From positions 1,736,001-1,800,000 of the forward strand of contig BPQB01000001.1 of the NCBI GenBank assembly GCA_019973155.2: DNA of 64,000 bases, read 5' to 3'. A model generated the notes under the pieces. That model had not been told where the DNA came from, did no database searches, and saw only the letters and a program-made list of their open reading frames with translations. Shown piece after piece: positions 1 through 11,622 of the stretch. How positions within the stretch are numbered: the stretch's first letter is position 1; every line of letters begins with the position of its first letter. The DNA is from Phanerochaete sordida (taxonomy: Eukaryota > Basidiomycota > Agaricomycetes > Polyporales > Phanerochaetaceae). Made by a program: the position numbers and the translations under genes.

Positions 1-1
1 C

Positions 2-92
2 GACCTGGACGTGTCGCGGGTGAGCCCTGGTTTTTGTGGGACCGGGAGCCCGTCGGGCCGTGTAGCAAGAGGACGTACATGTAGCTCTTTGA
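2..92 (+). CDS. possible 3' end of a gene entering from the left edge
   Basis: Weak call. Positions 2-19 read as six sense codons ending at a GTGAGC donor. A 46-bp intron would run from 20 to an acceptor TAG at 63-65, and positions 66-92 would code eight more residues and a stop (TGA 90-92). The intron length suits this genome, but no clear branch site is visible and the coding stretch is far too short to recognise. It could equally be non-coding flank. Confidence 0.2.
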
Positions 93-616
93 GTCTTGAA
101 GCAGACTGCTGCGGTGGATTCGTGCAGCTTTGGGAGCTTCCGGGTCGCCAGAGGCGTGCACGACTCGCGCGGACGAAGCTGCGACGCGTTCCTAAGCGCC
201 CGATCCCGCTAAGCGCGAATTTGGAAGGTTGCAGATAAGATAACGCACTGCGCGAGCGCCACAGATCTCCGAGTCGTTCGCCACTGCGTCCCACGCTGAG
301 GGGGAGTGGCAAATCCAATCCCATGATCATCGGTCCTCATCGGGCTGAGCATGCATGCAGACTCGGGGTATCGTTTTTATTACATTCCGGCTCCTACTGA
401 CGACGTGATACAGAAGCTACAGCGTATCCAACAGCAGACGTAGAGGTGAGCAGAACAGGGCGACACTAGTGTACAAGTACAGCAGCACAGATGAGGGCGG
501 CATATTAGGGAAGCAAGATCCAGGTGAGCGTATGCGTACATAACCTTACATACAGTTCGTGTCTATATCATGAGCATCATGTGCCGTTCCAGCGAGACAC
601 GATAAGCCGGGCGTGC
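93..616. other. intergenic, no gene seen
   Basis: This stretch of 524 bp holds no convincing coding exon on either strand. The part from about 370 to 616 is AT-richer and is probably the 3' untranslated region of the minus-strand gene that ends at 617. Confidence 0.5.
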
Positions 617-1388
617 TCAGACGCGGTAGATGGGCCTGCCCGAGCGGTCGACGGGCTGGCCGGTGCGCGCGTTGACGTACTCGCCGCCGCGCGAGTCGCC
701 GTGGTGGTGCCCGAGCCCGCCGAACCAGCGGCGGAACCGCTCGCCCAGCGAGTCGGAGTTGCGGCGGTGGTGGGAGGAATGGTGGTGCAGCCCGGAGTCG
801 CTCTGAACTCTATGCGTCAGCTGCCGGGCACAGACGGGCGCGGACAGGTGTACTCACGTAGGACACGCTCGGGCGGCGGCTGCCGTGGGTGCCGTGGTGC
901 ACGTCGAGGTACTGCGCGCCGCTCGTGTGGTGCCGCGTGTGCGACTGGGAGCGGCGGTGCGACGGCGACGATGAGGTGTAGTACTGCGGCGAGCGGCTGC
1001 TGCTGCGATGGCGCGGCGAGCGGTCCGCCGACGACGAGGTGGGGTAGTAGTAGTGCCCGCCGTGGCCGACGTCGCTCGCACGGCGGCGCCTGCCCTGGTC
1101 TCCGTAGCTGTAGTCGCGCGACGAGTGGTGGTGCCCGCCGCTGGAGGTGTACACGACGGGCTGGCCGCTGTGACGGGAGTGGGAGCGCGAGCGGGTGCTG
1201 CTGTGATGGCGTGGAGACGAGCTCGAGGAGACGTAGTAGGTGGGCATGGCTTGGGTCTGCTGGGGCGCTGCTAGGGCGGGTGCAGGGTACGCGGAGGGCT
1301 GGTAGGGGATGGGCTGGGCTGCAGCGTATTGGGGGGACGCGTAGGTTGGGTAGACTTGTTGTTGTGGGTAGGGGGAGTAGGCAGCCAT
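617..1388 (-). CDS. Ser/His/Tyr/Arg-rich low-complexity protein, unrecognised
   Basis: Two exons, 858-1388 and 617-802, joined by a 55-bp GTGAGT..CAG intron at 803-857; the product is 238 residues. The N-terminal third is rich in Tyr, Pro, Gln and Ala. The middle is Ser/Arg/His/Tyr-rich, with runs resembling SR or prion-like segments. The C-terminus is short and more ordered, containing RRWFGGLG followed by a His cluster and a final RPIYRV. No catalytic motif, signal peptide or membrane segment is visible. The open frame on the opposite strand over the same DNA looks like a composition artefact. It is probably a basidiomycete-specific disordered protein; function unknown. The start is the first ATG and lies in a clear coding frame. 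Confidence 0.7.
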
Positions 1389-4300
1389 GTTATAAGAGCA
1401 GTCGGCGGGCGGGGCGGTGGTGAGGCTGGGGGAGCTGGCAGAACTTTGGCAGCGTCATTCTCAGGGAAATGAGCATTTTATGGAGCGGAAACAGACGCGG
1501 AGGCTTACACTCGGTGCTCGGAGGAAGATCCTGATCCGCCATCAGATACAATCGGGCCCCTGCACTGTCACACCGCCCCCGACACTCTTCACGCGGCCAT
1601 GTCGCTGACCACAGCCAGTGCGGACGCTATAGACTTTGACTGTTACCGCCACCTATCTGCTCGCTAGCATCTCTCCCTGCCTGCCACTGAAATGGGCCCA
1701 AGTACCTCCCACGCCGCCCTGCCACTGACCCCGCTCGCCGCCGCAGTTTCGTCGCGGCCAAAGCGTCCCGCGCAGAAATGCAGGAGTCAGCACCCTCTCC
1801 GATGCTGTACGCGCGCAAGGCCTCGTGTTTCCGTAGCGCCGCCATGATCCTCCCCGTCCCAACCCCCCGAATGATACACATGTTCTCCGCGAGGCCGCAC
1901 GGAAAGCCATCCTATTCTTCTCCCACGGCAATGAAGGACCTCACAACAGCACTGCTTGATCGTGTGCGCCGCCGCGGCTTTTCACATGGCACCGTCGTCA
2001 TCACCACAGCACTCGTTCGCGCTATGCGCCTGCCCTGTTCTCTGCGCGAACCCAGACCGCTTCGCGCTGCGGCGGGGAACGGCCGCGCCAGCGCCGGGGG
2101 GCCTGCGTTGTCTGCCCGACTGCCCGCCCTGTGCTCGCGCAGGCGCTGCGCCAAAATGCAACATCAAATCGGTGGTGGCGGCGCCGCTCTTCTATCCTGC
2201 ACGAGCCAGGGTGCGGCGCGCGTCGCTCCACGGACGCATTCAGCGACGCAGGGCCGCCCCCACTATCTAATCTCGCGCAGCGCCCGCCCGCCCCGCCCGC
2301 AGGTACGCCCGCGCACCTGCCGCATGCGGCCTAGCGCACACCCACACCGCGCGGCCCCGTGCCCCGCCGCTGCTGTAAGTTGTGGCACACCGCGCAGCGC
2401 GAAGCGCGAATGCGACCGGGGTGGGCCGCGCGAAAGGGGGTGTCGCGGCGCGCAGCACGCCACATACGCTTAGGGGCCCAAGAACGCAAATGCGCCCGAG
2501 GCGACACGTACGCCGCGAGCCACCCGCGGAACGCTCGCGCTCGGCCGCTAGGGCCCGCCACCGACGAGCCCTCTACAGCCAAGCCTCCCCGCCGTGGGCC
2601 CTGCTCGCCTCCGGCGCGCCCGCGGGCTTTGCTTTGCAGAGTCCTGACGCGCACCGCCCGCGAGATGCATACGGCGCGCGCAGGCCAATCGCGTTGTGTC
2701 CCAACGTCGCGGCTCCGCTGTCCTAGGGCCACCCCTGGCGCAATTTGCGACGCAGCGGGCTTCCTATGTTTTGTGTTGGCATGCGTACAGACGGGGCTGT
2801 GCAATACGGTTGGCTGTGCGGCCACAAGATAGACAGGGTTTCCTGGGCGATCCCACAGCACGGCAGGTGCACCTTTCGCAGCACCGGCTGCTCGCTCAGA
2901 GCGAACGTGAGGTGCAGACAGCCGTCGGGCGTCGCTTCCCAGGCCAAGCGACAAGCTGCGACATCGCGAAAGCGTACAGGCGCAGCCCTCAGCCTCAGCA
3001 GCGACAGATGCACATTTGCCCGCGAGCAGAAAACGCGCTAGGACACCGCACGCGGGACGCTGCGCTCCAACGCGGGCGATGCAGCGCGCCAGGTATGGCC
3101 CGCGACGATCGCCGTTCACGACATACGATATCAGCTCGTCGCCGAAAGCCTGAAACCGAGGACCCCCATACTCGCGTGCACCTCGCGGAGTGCAAAGCGT
3201 GCAGAGCCCCGGCGAGGGACGCTAGGGCGAACTCTAACCTATGCTCAGTAGAGTCCACCCGCGGTATTCAATCGGCATCCTAGCATGTCCTCAGCCCGAA
3301 TGTCAGGGTTGTGCTCGGCGGAACGTCACAGCGCTGTCGAGCAGGCTCAGCAGAAGCAGATGGCCCGCGAACGTCGCACGATCGCAGCGCGTTGGTGGGC
3401 AGGTGTACTTGGTCCGCCAGGCTGGCTCGCGTCCGGAAGCAGCCTTGTACGCTGTCGGCCGCAGGTCGTTGGATACTGGGAAGTGCGGGACACCGCGGGT
3501 CGTGATGCATGTCGGACGTCTGGTCGTCCGTCGCGTCATTGCGAATGCGAACCTAATACCCTCATTAGCGTGCATCAGCATGCATCACGAGAAGCACGTA
3601 CAAATAACGCGCAGCGTATCTGTGCGATTCGCAGAAACCTTGTACGACCCAGAAAATGTCCGCACACCGTCGCAGGCAGAAACGGCAGCACGCGCAGACG
3701 CGTGCGCACGTGCCGCCTGTGGTGCGGTGCGCACGGCCCCGGGACCCTTTCTCGATAACGCGTGCCGCGGAAGTCCGCTCGGAATACCAGACTTACAGTT
3801 CCACCACCTGCGCACCGCTCGGCGCGCAAACAGGCCGTGCATGCGTGCAGACACGCGGCCGGCGAGGCTGAGCTAGGAATGCCGACCGCGCACGCCTCAG
3901 CATTCCTCACAGTACAAACTTACACAGCGCCGCAGCGCTGCTAGGAAAGGGCATGCCCGGGCCGCGTGCGCGCGTGCGCCACGGCGCTCGCACCGTCGCC
4001 ACACGGATATCCAGGGTGCGGAGCGCGGCGTGTCATATTGTGTTGCATTGCATGTGTATTACGGGTCTGGGCCAGCAGGGTATAGCGTACGGACAAGTGT
4101 ATGGTAGTGTATGGTATTAGCAGCGCGCGCGCCGATTATAGGGTACTGCGATGCGCGTGCGGCGGGTGTGTGCGGCGGGCGGCGAGGGAGCAGGAGAGCA
4201 GAGAGCGGAGCGGTCGGTGGTACAGGGTATTAGGGGAGATAAGGTATGAACGACTGGTGGGCCCTGTGTGGGCGTGTGGGTAATGGCTACAGGTATCGAT

Positions 4301-4541
4301 GTGTGTGCGGCATATGATGAAGATGAAGATGGAGAAGGACGAGAGAAGACGGCGACGGTGCGCATAAACGCTGCCGCCGCGAGCCCGTCGACGGCGGCAG
4401 CGAGAATCGGTTTTAAGAAGCGGCGGCCTGCGCATTGCACAAGACCGGCGAGGAGGCGGGGCCCGGGAGAACGGATGCGCCTCGCGCGGCGGCGGGGGCA
4501 AAAGGGTGTAGCTGGGGCCCGCAGCCGGGGGGCGCGACGGA
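1389..4541. other. 3.1-kb GC-rich, CpG-rich gene desert
   Basis: No gene could be supported here. Many long open frames overlap on both strands (for example minus 2331-3119 and plus 3241-3876). They have no protein-like composition, no consistent splice signals and no recognisable domain, as expected where GC-rich DNA is poor in stop codons. The block must carry the promoter of the minus gene starting at 1388 and the 3' region of the gene ending at 4542. No terminal repeats or transposase-like residues were seen. Confidence 0.5.
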
Positions 4542-5491
4542 TTACGCGAAGTACTCGCCGCGCACCTCGCCGGGCGTGTCGAGCGGGACGGGGTAGTCCT
4601 CCATGTCGCTCGCGCCGTCGGCGTCGTGCGCCCAGGAGCGCGCGAGCGGCGAGCACGCCGCGCCGTCCGCGTACGGCGTGAGCCGCGCGCCGGGCCCGGG
4701 GATCGGGATCGAGGGCGTGTGCACGAGCAGCGGCAGCGAGTCGCTCGTCGCCGCGCGCCGCGCGCTCGGCCGGCGGGGGACGCTGGGGATGTTCGACAGG
4801 TCGAGCGCGGTGGGGGGCAGGCGCAGCTGTGGTGGGGCGGGGAGCGGCGCGTTGGGCGGGGGCGGCGCGGGGGTTTGGTTGTTGGGCTTGCGGCGGCGGG
4901 AGTTGCTCCTGTCAAAGCGAGAAATTTGCCATCAGCACGCTGTCGACGCATGGGCAAGGGCAGGACGGCTCACCTGAGCGCGTTGCCGACGCTGCCGCTG
5001 CGCATGCGGCTGAGAAGGCTGCCCGCCTTGGCGGGGTCGCTCGTCGCAGAGATGCTGCTCATCGCCGACCGCGTAAAGCTGATCGATTCCGTGATGCTTC
5101 CTGAGCGTGATCGGGCTGGCGAAGCGACGCCGAGCACGCCCATGGGCATCGACTGGCGTTGGAGATGGACGGTCGCCGCACGCGACGGCGGCGTGCCCTT
5201 GAGCGGCGTCACGGGCGAGGACGACAGGCCCATCGAGGACCGCCGCCGCCGCATCCGTGGGCGGTCGCCGTTTATGGTGATGGCCTCGGTTTGCGCGAGC
5301 AGCGAGGGGATGGTGTCGTTGGACGACTGCGACGCTGGCAGCCCGAACTTGGACGCGGTGGGTGTCGTGTCGTCGTTCACGTTCGTTGCAAACGCGCGAG
5401 GAGTGGTGGGTTCAGGCGTGTGTGGTTGGTGGACGTCCGAGTCTACGTTAAGCAGCCCGGACGAGAAGAAGTTTGAGTAGTATGCGGCCAT
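4542..5491 (-). CDS. Ser/Pro/Arg-rich disordered protein, unrecognised
   Basis: Two exons, 4974-5491 and 4542-4908, joined by a 65-bp intron (GTGAGC donor, GACAG acceptor) give 294 residues. The start ATG is at 5491. The sequence is dominated by Ser, Pro, Thr and Arg, with short basic-serine patches (RMRRRRSSMG, RRSNSRRRK) that look like phosphorylation sites. A Pro-rich stretch follows the intron, and the acidic C-terminal end finishes EYFA. There is no fold, signal peptide or membrane segment. Like the gene ending at 617, it begins MAAY and is Ser/Arg-rich, but the two do not align further. It may be a regulatory phosphoprotein; function not assigned. Confidence 0.7.
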
Positions 5492-6151
5492 GGGTTCGAG
5501 ATATTACGGGGTGGGGGCGGGCTTAGAGGTGATTATATGCGTCTGAAGCGGACAAAATCAGGACAAGGGCGGGGGTGGTGGAGCGTGGAGGAGTGGGCGG
5601 GGAGCTATAACAGTTGGCCGCTGTCGGGTGGGGTTGCAGTTGCTAGCGACTCGTGGAGCTGGGGCGGGGGAATGGAGGGCTTGTCGCCGTCGAGGACAGC
5701 GAGCAGAGGGCGTGTGATGGCTAGAATACAGGAATTGGGGGCGAGGTGGTGAGTCAGAAGCAAGAGCAGGCGGGCTGAAATGGAGTGAAAAAAGCCAGGG
5801 ACACGGTTCGACTTCCGGAGATTCCCGCCGTTGATAGCCTCTCCGGGGCGCATCAAACGCCACCACGCCCGTCTCCGCAGCCGAACCCCGCCCCCCGTAG
5901 CCGCCACGACCGCCGTTGCCACGCAGAAAGAAAGAAAAAAAGGCGGTGCGCACGATCGACCTGCTCAAGCAACGGCTCGAGCACGGCCCACGTAAAAAAA
6001 CATCGATTGTGCGTAGTCACACACCCTAAAACCCCGAGTAAATTACATATAGCAAGGAACAACTTTCCGCGTCCTTGACGACCAATGACCACTCGTCTCC
6101 ACACTCCTAAAATCTGCCTGGCAACCGCACACGGAGCACAGCCCGATAAGC
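5492..6151. other. intergenic, promoter of the 294-residue protein and 3' flank of the lipase
   Basis: This stretch of 660 bp has no supported gene. The part nearest 5492 serves the minus-strand gene starting at 5491. Several open frames on both strands have no protein-like composition. Confidence 0.5.
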
Positions 6152-7417
6152 CTACGCCGAGCACTCGGTGCTCCCGAACGATATCCCGTCAAAGTACGGC
6201 CCGAGGTGGTTGCCCACGGAGGCGTCCAGCAGCGAGTTCCCCTCGGAGCAGTTCTGGCGCGTCGCGAGGCAACCACGTCAGCACCCGGAGACGCGCGCAG
6301 AAGAAACACCGCCACACGCACCGAGTTCTCCTGCCCGGGGCACTCCACCATCGTCGCGGTCGCGCCCGCGGCGTCGACGGCCGTGATGTGCAGCTCGCCC
6401 GCGGGGTGCTGGAACGAGAGGAAGCGCGGCGGGACGTCCGGCACGGGGTCGTGCTGGTTCGTGACGTGCGAGAAGCTGGGGAGCTGCCGGCGGCCCGTCA
6501 GCCTTTTTCGTTGCGCTGGCGGCGCACGGTGTTTACGCACCAACGCGTCGATCATGTCGGCAAACGGCTGGTTCCCGACGCGCGGGAGGCCGAAGACGAC
6601 CGAGTCGACCTCGACGGACGCCGGGAGCTGCATGCGCAGCATCGTCGCGTCGAGCGTCGCCACGGCGGCGCCGAGCGAGTGTCCTGTGCGCAACAGAGGT
6701 GCAAAGGAGGTGTCATCGCTCAGTCGCTGCGCTCAGCGGGCAGTGTGGCGCTTACCGGTCGCGAGCACGCGCGTGTAGCCCGAGGACGCCAGCGCAGCCT
6801 TGACGGTCGACAGCACGAGGTCGGCCGTGCGCCCCTGCGTGTCCTGGAAACCGTCATGCACGAGCGAGCCCTCTGCGCAGCCCGCGGTCAGCATCTGTCG
6901 CATCCGCAGCGCGGGACAGCGAAACGCACTGGCGGCGGATGGGAACCGGGTGCTGTTCATCGCCACCTGGGCGACCTCGACGTCGTTCAGGTCCGAGAGC
7001 AGATTTGTGGGGTCGGTCCCCTGGTGCGCGACGACGATGGTCTGGCTGTCGGGATCCTGCGCAACGAAGACTGCCGAAAGCGGCCTGTCAGTGAGATGCG
7101 CCCTGAAACGAGCTTGCGGACGCACACCGCGGGATCTCGCCCCCATCGCCTCCGGCCTGCAGGATCTTGATCTTGCTGATAGCGTCGCAGGGCGCTCCGC
7201 AAGTCAGAGCCTGCAAGCTCTGCGTCTCGCAGTACGCCGCGCGCGCGAAAAAGCCGGGGCGCTGGAGCGTCGAGTTTATGGTGCTCTGCGAAACAGAGGA
7301 GGTCGCGCCGTCAGTCGCTGCACTCTCGCCGAAGTTGATGCCAAACAGCGGCAAGGGGGCCGCCTGCGCCAGAGGCAGGAGCGCACAAACAAAAGGAAGG
7401 AAGGAAAAGGAAAGCAT
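6152..7417 (-). CDS. secreted class-3 triacylglycerol lipase
   Basis: Six exons (7128-7417, 6930-7084, 6756-6872, 6541-6683, 6322-6483, 6152-6253) encode 322 residues, a normal length for a fungal Lipase_3 enzyme. The N-terminus is a signal peptide (hydrophobic run after Met, then AQAAPLP). The nucleophile elbow GHSLG carries the catalytic Ser at about residue 190. The catalytic Asp is expected in HDPVP and the His in NHLGPY near the C-terminus. The segments HQGTD and VHDGF are typical of the family. It should hydrolyse acylglycerols or related esters outside the cell. The introns at 6484-6540 and 6873-6929 are each 57 bp and lack in-frame stops, so an unspliced reading would look deceptively open. 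The start is chosen because it begins the signal peptide; an upstream in-frame ATG would bury it. Confidence 0.9.
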
Positions 7418-7536
7418 TGTAAACGATTGTCGAGAAGCAACGAATGTGGCGGGGGCTAGGTGGCCTGTAGAATAAAAGATGAAGCAAATGGAGAAAGTGA
7501 CCACCGGGGTGGGGACTCATTTCGTCCACAGAGCAG

Positions 7537-7543
7537 CTTTATA
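7537..7543 (-). promoter_or_regulatory. TATA box for the lipase gene
   Basis: On the minus strand the sequence reads TATAAAG, about 120 bp upstream of the lipase start codon and in otherwise GC-rich DNA. The rest of 7418-8085 shows no gene. Confidence 0.5.
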
Positions 7544-8085
7544 GCAGGTGCGGGTCGCTACGCATCAGCGATACCATGATTGATATCGAAACATAGCTGT
7601 CTGATAGTTTTCCTGTAGCCGTGCGCACGACGTGCTGATCACGGTTCTGCCATCATGGTCAGCCTCCCGCGTGCATCCTCATTAGTACCTATGATCCCAC
7701 TTACCTTCACGATGTCAAATCATAATCATAGGGACGTGCGATTGTTCGCGACTTCGAATATGCGTACGTCTGCTCTAGCGCGTCGCGTCGCGCCAAGGCT
7801 TCGCAAGCGGATCATCAGCTGTGTTCCGAGAAAATTTTGCGGGTATCCCGGACTTCTGAAGAAACGCGTGTTCCGCGCGCTGGGCAAGTAGGGAACGTTC
7901 CCCGTGCAACCGTCAACGCGAGCAGCATGAAACCGCAAGATGGCGTTCATCATGTAGCCAGCGGGCAGTTGAGTTGGAGAAAGTGTGTTGTGGATGCCTA
8001 TGAAGCAGTAATAATGCATACATTAGAAGAATTACAGGGGAATACCTCCCAGTCTATGGATACATTTTAGGCGTGAAGATTGGGT

Positions 8086-9303
8086 TTACTCCATATCGGC
8101 GAAGTCGCCTTCGTCAAGATCATGGGGCTGAATAAACGAGGTCTGTTAGCGTGTAACTCAAGGTAAATGTTCGTTTGCACAAACCTCTTTTGGCTCCTCG
8201 TCTTCGCCGTACTGCATGGTGTAGTCTATATGGCTCAGCACTGTCTCGATCGAGTCCGGCTCCGTCAAGTTTAGAGGCAGGAATGACACTAAAGGATGGT
8301 CCTCGATCTACACACTGATGAGCCACTTGCGCGCATTTTGCAAGCAAAGCATGAGCTCACTAGTTGCACAATTGCCCTGTTCAAGTCGTGGAACTTCGAA
8401 TGTCTCTCGGTCTTCTCCTCGCGGCTTCCGGGAGCGGAGACAAGCAGCATGGGGTCGGGCTCAAGATATCTGCGGGACATATTCGTTTACTTACAAGCTA
8501 TCGGCTTGTGAAACGGCCTGCGCACCTCGAGATATCCTTCTTCGCGCGGATGCCATTTCTACCGCTTGCGGGGTCGTCCGCATTACTTGTCACCAAATCC
8601 ATCTTCGTCATGATGTTGACCCACGGCACTTCCAGATTGACCATTGCGGACATTGCTGATAGGACACCACTGAATTGCAGCTCGTCAGAACTCGGCCATA
8701 GACGACACACAAGCACATACCTGAAGAACTTGTACTTGTCTTCCATGAATTGCGACTCGATCAAGTATGTCGCGCATGTCCGCAGACCCATCCGCTGCAG
8801 TTGCCGGACAAGGGTCGGAAGGAAGGGATGGTGTGTGTAGAGCTCAATTTGACCTAGACCAGATGAGCCCTGAGGGTGACGCTTCTTCAGATACGAGCCC
8901 GACGTACCAGGGCAATCAAAAATGAGGTAATCGTCGTCGTACCCGCCCAGCTCTTCCTCTAGCCAGTCCATGTTCTCGAGCAGGTATCTGCGCATGCAAC
9001 GCATAAGCACCTTTGCAGGCAAACACCACTATCCGCTTCAACCAGGACCGCACTCACTTACTCAAAGCAGTACACCAGGCCGCCGTTCGGCCCGTAATTG
9101 AGCTCGCTCATGACATCGTCCAAGCTGATGAGGTCGCGAATGTCGATGGCAGGCTCGTACTCGAAGGCATCGCTATTCGCAGCTGGGTCGAGGTTCACTA
9201 GGTGCCCTGTCCGCTTGGAGGTTCGTAGGTGCGTCATGAGACCGTTGCAGAACGTCGATTTCCCCGCACCGGCGGGGCCTGTCACGAGAACTGCATAGCG
9301 CAT
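8086..9303 (-). CDS. GPN3: GPN-loop GTPase 3
   Basis: Seven exons (9062-9303, 8908-8987, 8721-8853, 8526-8669, 8361-8469, 8185-8307, 8086-8127) give 290 residues, close to human GPN3. The start ATG at 9303 opens directly into the P-loop GPAGAGKST (residues 9-17). NLDPAA and the diagnostic GPN loop (NYGPNGG, residues 69-75) follow. Later motifs are FDCPGQIELY (switch II) and TKMDL (guanine recognition). Known GPN proteins are cytosolic GTPases needed for assembly and nuclear import of RNA polymerase II. The C-terminus is acidic. It shares a 226-bp divergent promoter with the PYM gene. Confidence 0.93.
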
Positions 9304-9529
9304 TGTCAAAGGGGCCTCCTAGGGTAGATTCAGAAGCTTTTGGGGAGAAAGAGAAGGCAGGCAGGGGCGAGGATGGAAGAACGAGACAAGTTGTTTCGAA
9401 CTCCGCTCGGAACCGACGAGCAATGAGCGCATCCCGTCCGCATCGCCGCTTGCCCTCGACCACTGCAGACGACTACACTCCTAGCTCTCGTGTCTCTTTT
9501 GCTCTGCGCACCCATTACCAAGGCCTGCT

Positions 9530-10146
9530 ATGTCTAAGCCAGACATCATCCCCAAGACCACTGCGTCCGGCATCGCCGTCGACCCGCGCACCCTCGATCG
9601 TGTCATCCCCGAATCCCGTCGCCCAGATGGCACGTATGTGACTCCCGCGCACCCTCTGCGTCGCCGCGCGTTCTGACCTGCCCCCGATCCCGCGCTCTGT
9701 GCTCCTGCCGCCCCCGCCGTGCCGCCCTCGCCAGTGTGCGCAAGGAGATCAAGATCAGGCCGGGCTTCACGCCGCAGGAGGACGTCTCGCGCTTCCGCGG
9801 CTCGCGCCAGCAGCAGATGGACCGGAACACGCTGCCCAAGGGGCACATCATCGGCTGGGCGCCGCCGTCCGCCGCCGCGCCCGCGGTCGCGAAGCCGCTG
9901 AGCAAGAGCGCGAAGAAGAACGCGAAGCGGAAGGAGAAGCGCGACGAGAAGAAGGCGGATGACTCCGCCGCGAAGATCAAGGACAGCTGGGAGGATGAGG
10001 ATGAGGACGACGCACCCACGCCGGCGAGTGCGAAAGCGAAGGAGGCTAAAGACGCCAAGGAGGGGGAAGCCGCGAAGAAGGACACGAAGACGGACGATGC
10101 GGCAGACGCGTTGGCGGAGGAAGTGCAGAAATTGGACGTGCGGTGA
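9530..10146 (+). CDS. PYM1: PYM, partner of Y14-Mago (exon junction complex disassembly)
   Basis: Two exons, 9530-9633 and 9735-10146, give 171 residues. The N-terminal Mago-Y14 binding block is recognisable: RRPDGTVRKEIKIRPGF followed by TPQEDV. The intron lies inside it, after the Thr codon of DGT. The C-terminal half has the conserved basic LSKSAKKNAKRKEKR segment (ribosome-binding in characterised PYM) and then an acidic, Lys-rich tail. PYM binds the ribosome and strips exon junction complexes from mRNA during translation. It would matter in a genome as intron-rich as this one. Confidence 0.9.
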
Positions 10147-10374
10147 CCATTGTTCTGGGTTCACGCTTTTGTCGTTCACTGGGGGACGAGATGTTGGTTG
10201 TATCTATAGAACTATGCGATGTGTAACAATACATAATATGTGCTAGGAGCTGGATAGTAATGAGTGTATAGCGTGAAGGCCGCTCAAGAAGGTATAGATT
10301 AATTACGGCACCATGGTCCCTGCCCAAAGTTCCAATGATGAAGAGGACGTTGAAGTACTTCAGAGTGAGCGATG

Positions 10375-11622
10375 TCATGTGATGTACTGAAGGCTCTCTC
10401 CGTCGAATTGTATAAGTTCTGGCGGAGGTGCCTTCTTAACTTCCTTCTTGGTTGTGACGTAGAGGAATTCCATCGACACTACGATGACGAGAAGGAATCC
10501 ACCAAGCGCGACTGCAACAGTACATCAGGACAAGATCGCATGCGGATGGTAAGGGCACACTGACCGACTGATTTACGCATATTGTCCCACTTGACTTCTT
10601 CCATCGCAGTCCTGAGTTCACCAAGTGTCACGAGCTTCGAATTGAGGATGCTCTACATCGTGTGACAAGGATATGTTCGTTAGAAAGACTCGGGTATATA
10701 CGCATATAGCTGACCTCTATCTCGATGTCCATTTGCTTCAAGTCATTCTTCGCCTCGTTCTTCCTACTGTCCAGCTCCATCTGGATTCTACATAAAATAT
10801 ATGAGCCATAGTCAAGTGAGCCGACTTATAGCGTACTCGTGTTTCAGATTTGCGAGGTCCTCCTTCATCCGCCCGTCCAGCGCATCCACGTCTCTTCGCA
10901 GAGCGGAACTTGCGGTACTCATTGCAGCTGACTCGTTTCTCGTGAGCATCGTAAGCTCTGTCCGCAACTCGGAGAGCGCTGCTTTGAACAGATATGCTTG
11001 CTATAATCAAGCAAGACTTAGCTAAAGTCACTAAGAGCACCAGCAGAGAACGCACGCTTTCGATGTCCTTAACAGTCAGACCTTCCCTCCTCACGCGTCC
11101 CACCCTGTCCACTAGCAGTGCCCGCGTTGCACGCATGAGGCTCCGCGCCGTTGGTGTCGGAAACGCCTTCTCCAGCTCTCTGAAGAACCGGTACGTGTCG
11201 AACGGCGGGTTCCCGTAATTGCCGATGCCGACAGGCCGCAGCAAAGGCAGGTCTGACTGTGGGTCTGAGGAATCATGAGACTGTTCCGGAGGAGGGGTGA
11301 AGGGCACTGGTGGAGTGCTGTTTGTCTCGTCGTTCTCTTCTGGTGGTGTAGTTGGTGGAGGAGGCGGTGGTGGTGGAGGTGGCGGATCCAGGTTCACAGA
11401 CGACGTCTGCGTAGAGTCGGCCAAGGATGGCGGAGGCGTAAAGGACTGTTTGGACGGTCCTGGATCCTTGGGGTGTGGTGACATGGATACGGACGCGGAC
11501 CCGCCCTGGTGCGCAGGAGGGTCACCTATGGATGGCGGTCCCGTGGCATAGAAGACGCGTCGCGGGAAGGGTCTGCCTGCTCGCCTGCATGCATGCGAAG
11601 CTGAGCGTAAGGCTGGTATCAT
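10375..11622 (-). CDS. Fmp32/MCUR1-type mitochondrial inner-membrane protein (DUF1640)
   Basis: Five exons (11056-11622, 10837-11000, 10715-10787, 10565-10652, 10375-10511) encode 342 residues. The N-terminus is Arg-rich and amphipathic ([16 protein letters not shown]), as in a mitochondrial presequence. A disordered linker with 11 consecutive prolines follows. The conserved core begins [14 protein letters not shown] and continues into a long coiled coil ([18 protein letters not shown]). One membrane segment ([19 protein letters not shown]) sits near the C-terminus. Family members act in the inner membrane, in cytochrome oxidase assembly or calcium uniporter regulation; which applies here is not shown. 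Convergent with PYM across 228 bp. Confidence 0.85.

Noticed and set aside
524..1423. 299-codon plus-strand ORF
   Set aside because: Shadow of the minus-strand Ser/His-rich gene, whose spliced frame has the better composition.
2331..3876. long ORFs on both strands (up to 262 codons)
   Set aside because: They overlap each other in GC-rich DNA and show no domain, no consistent codon pattern and no splice support.
6085..7170. 361-codon plus-strand ORF
   Set aside because: Antisense to the lipase exons; the lipase has a catalytic Ser motif and matching splice sites.
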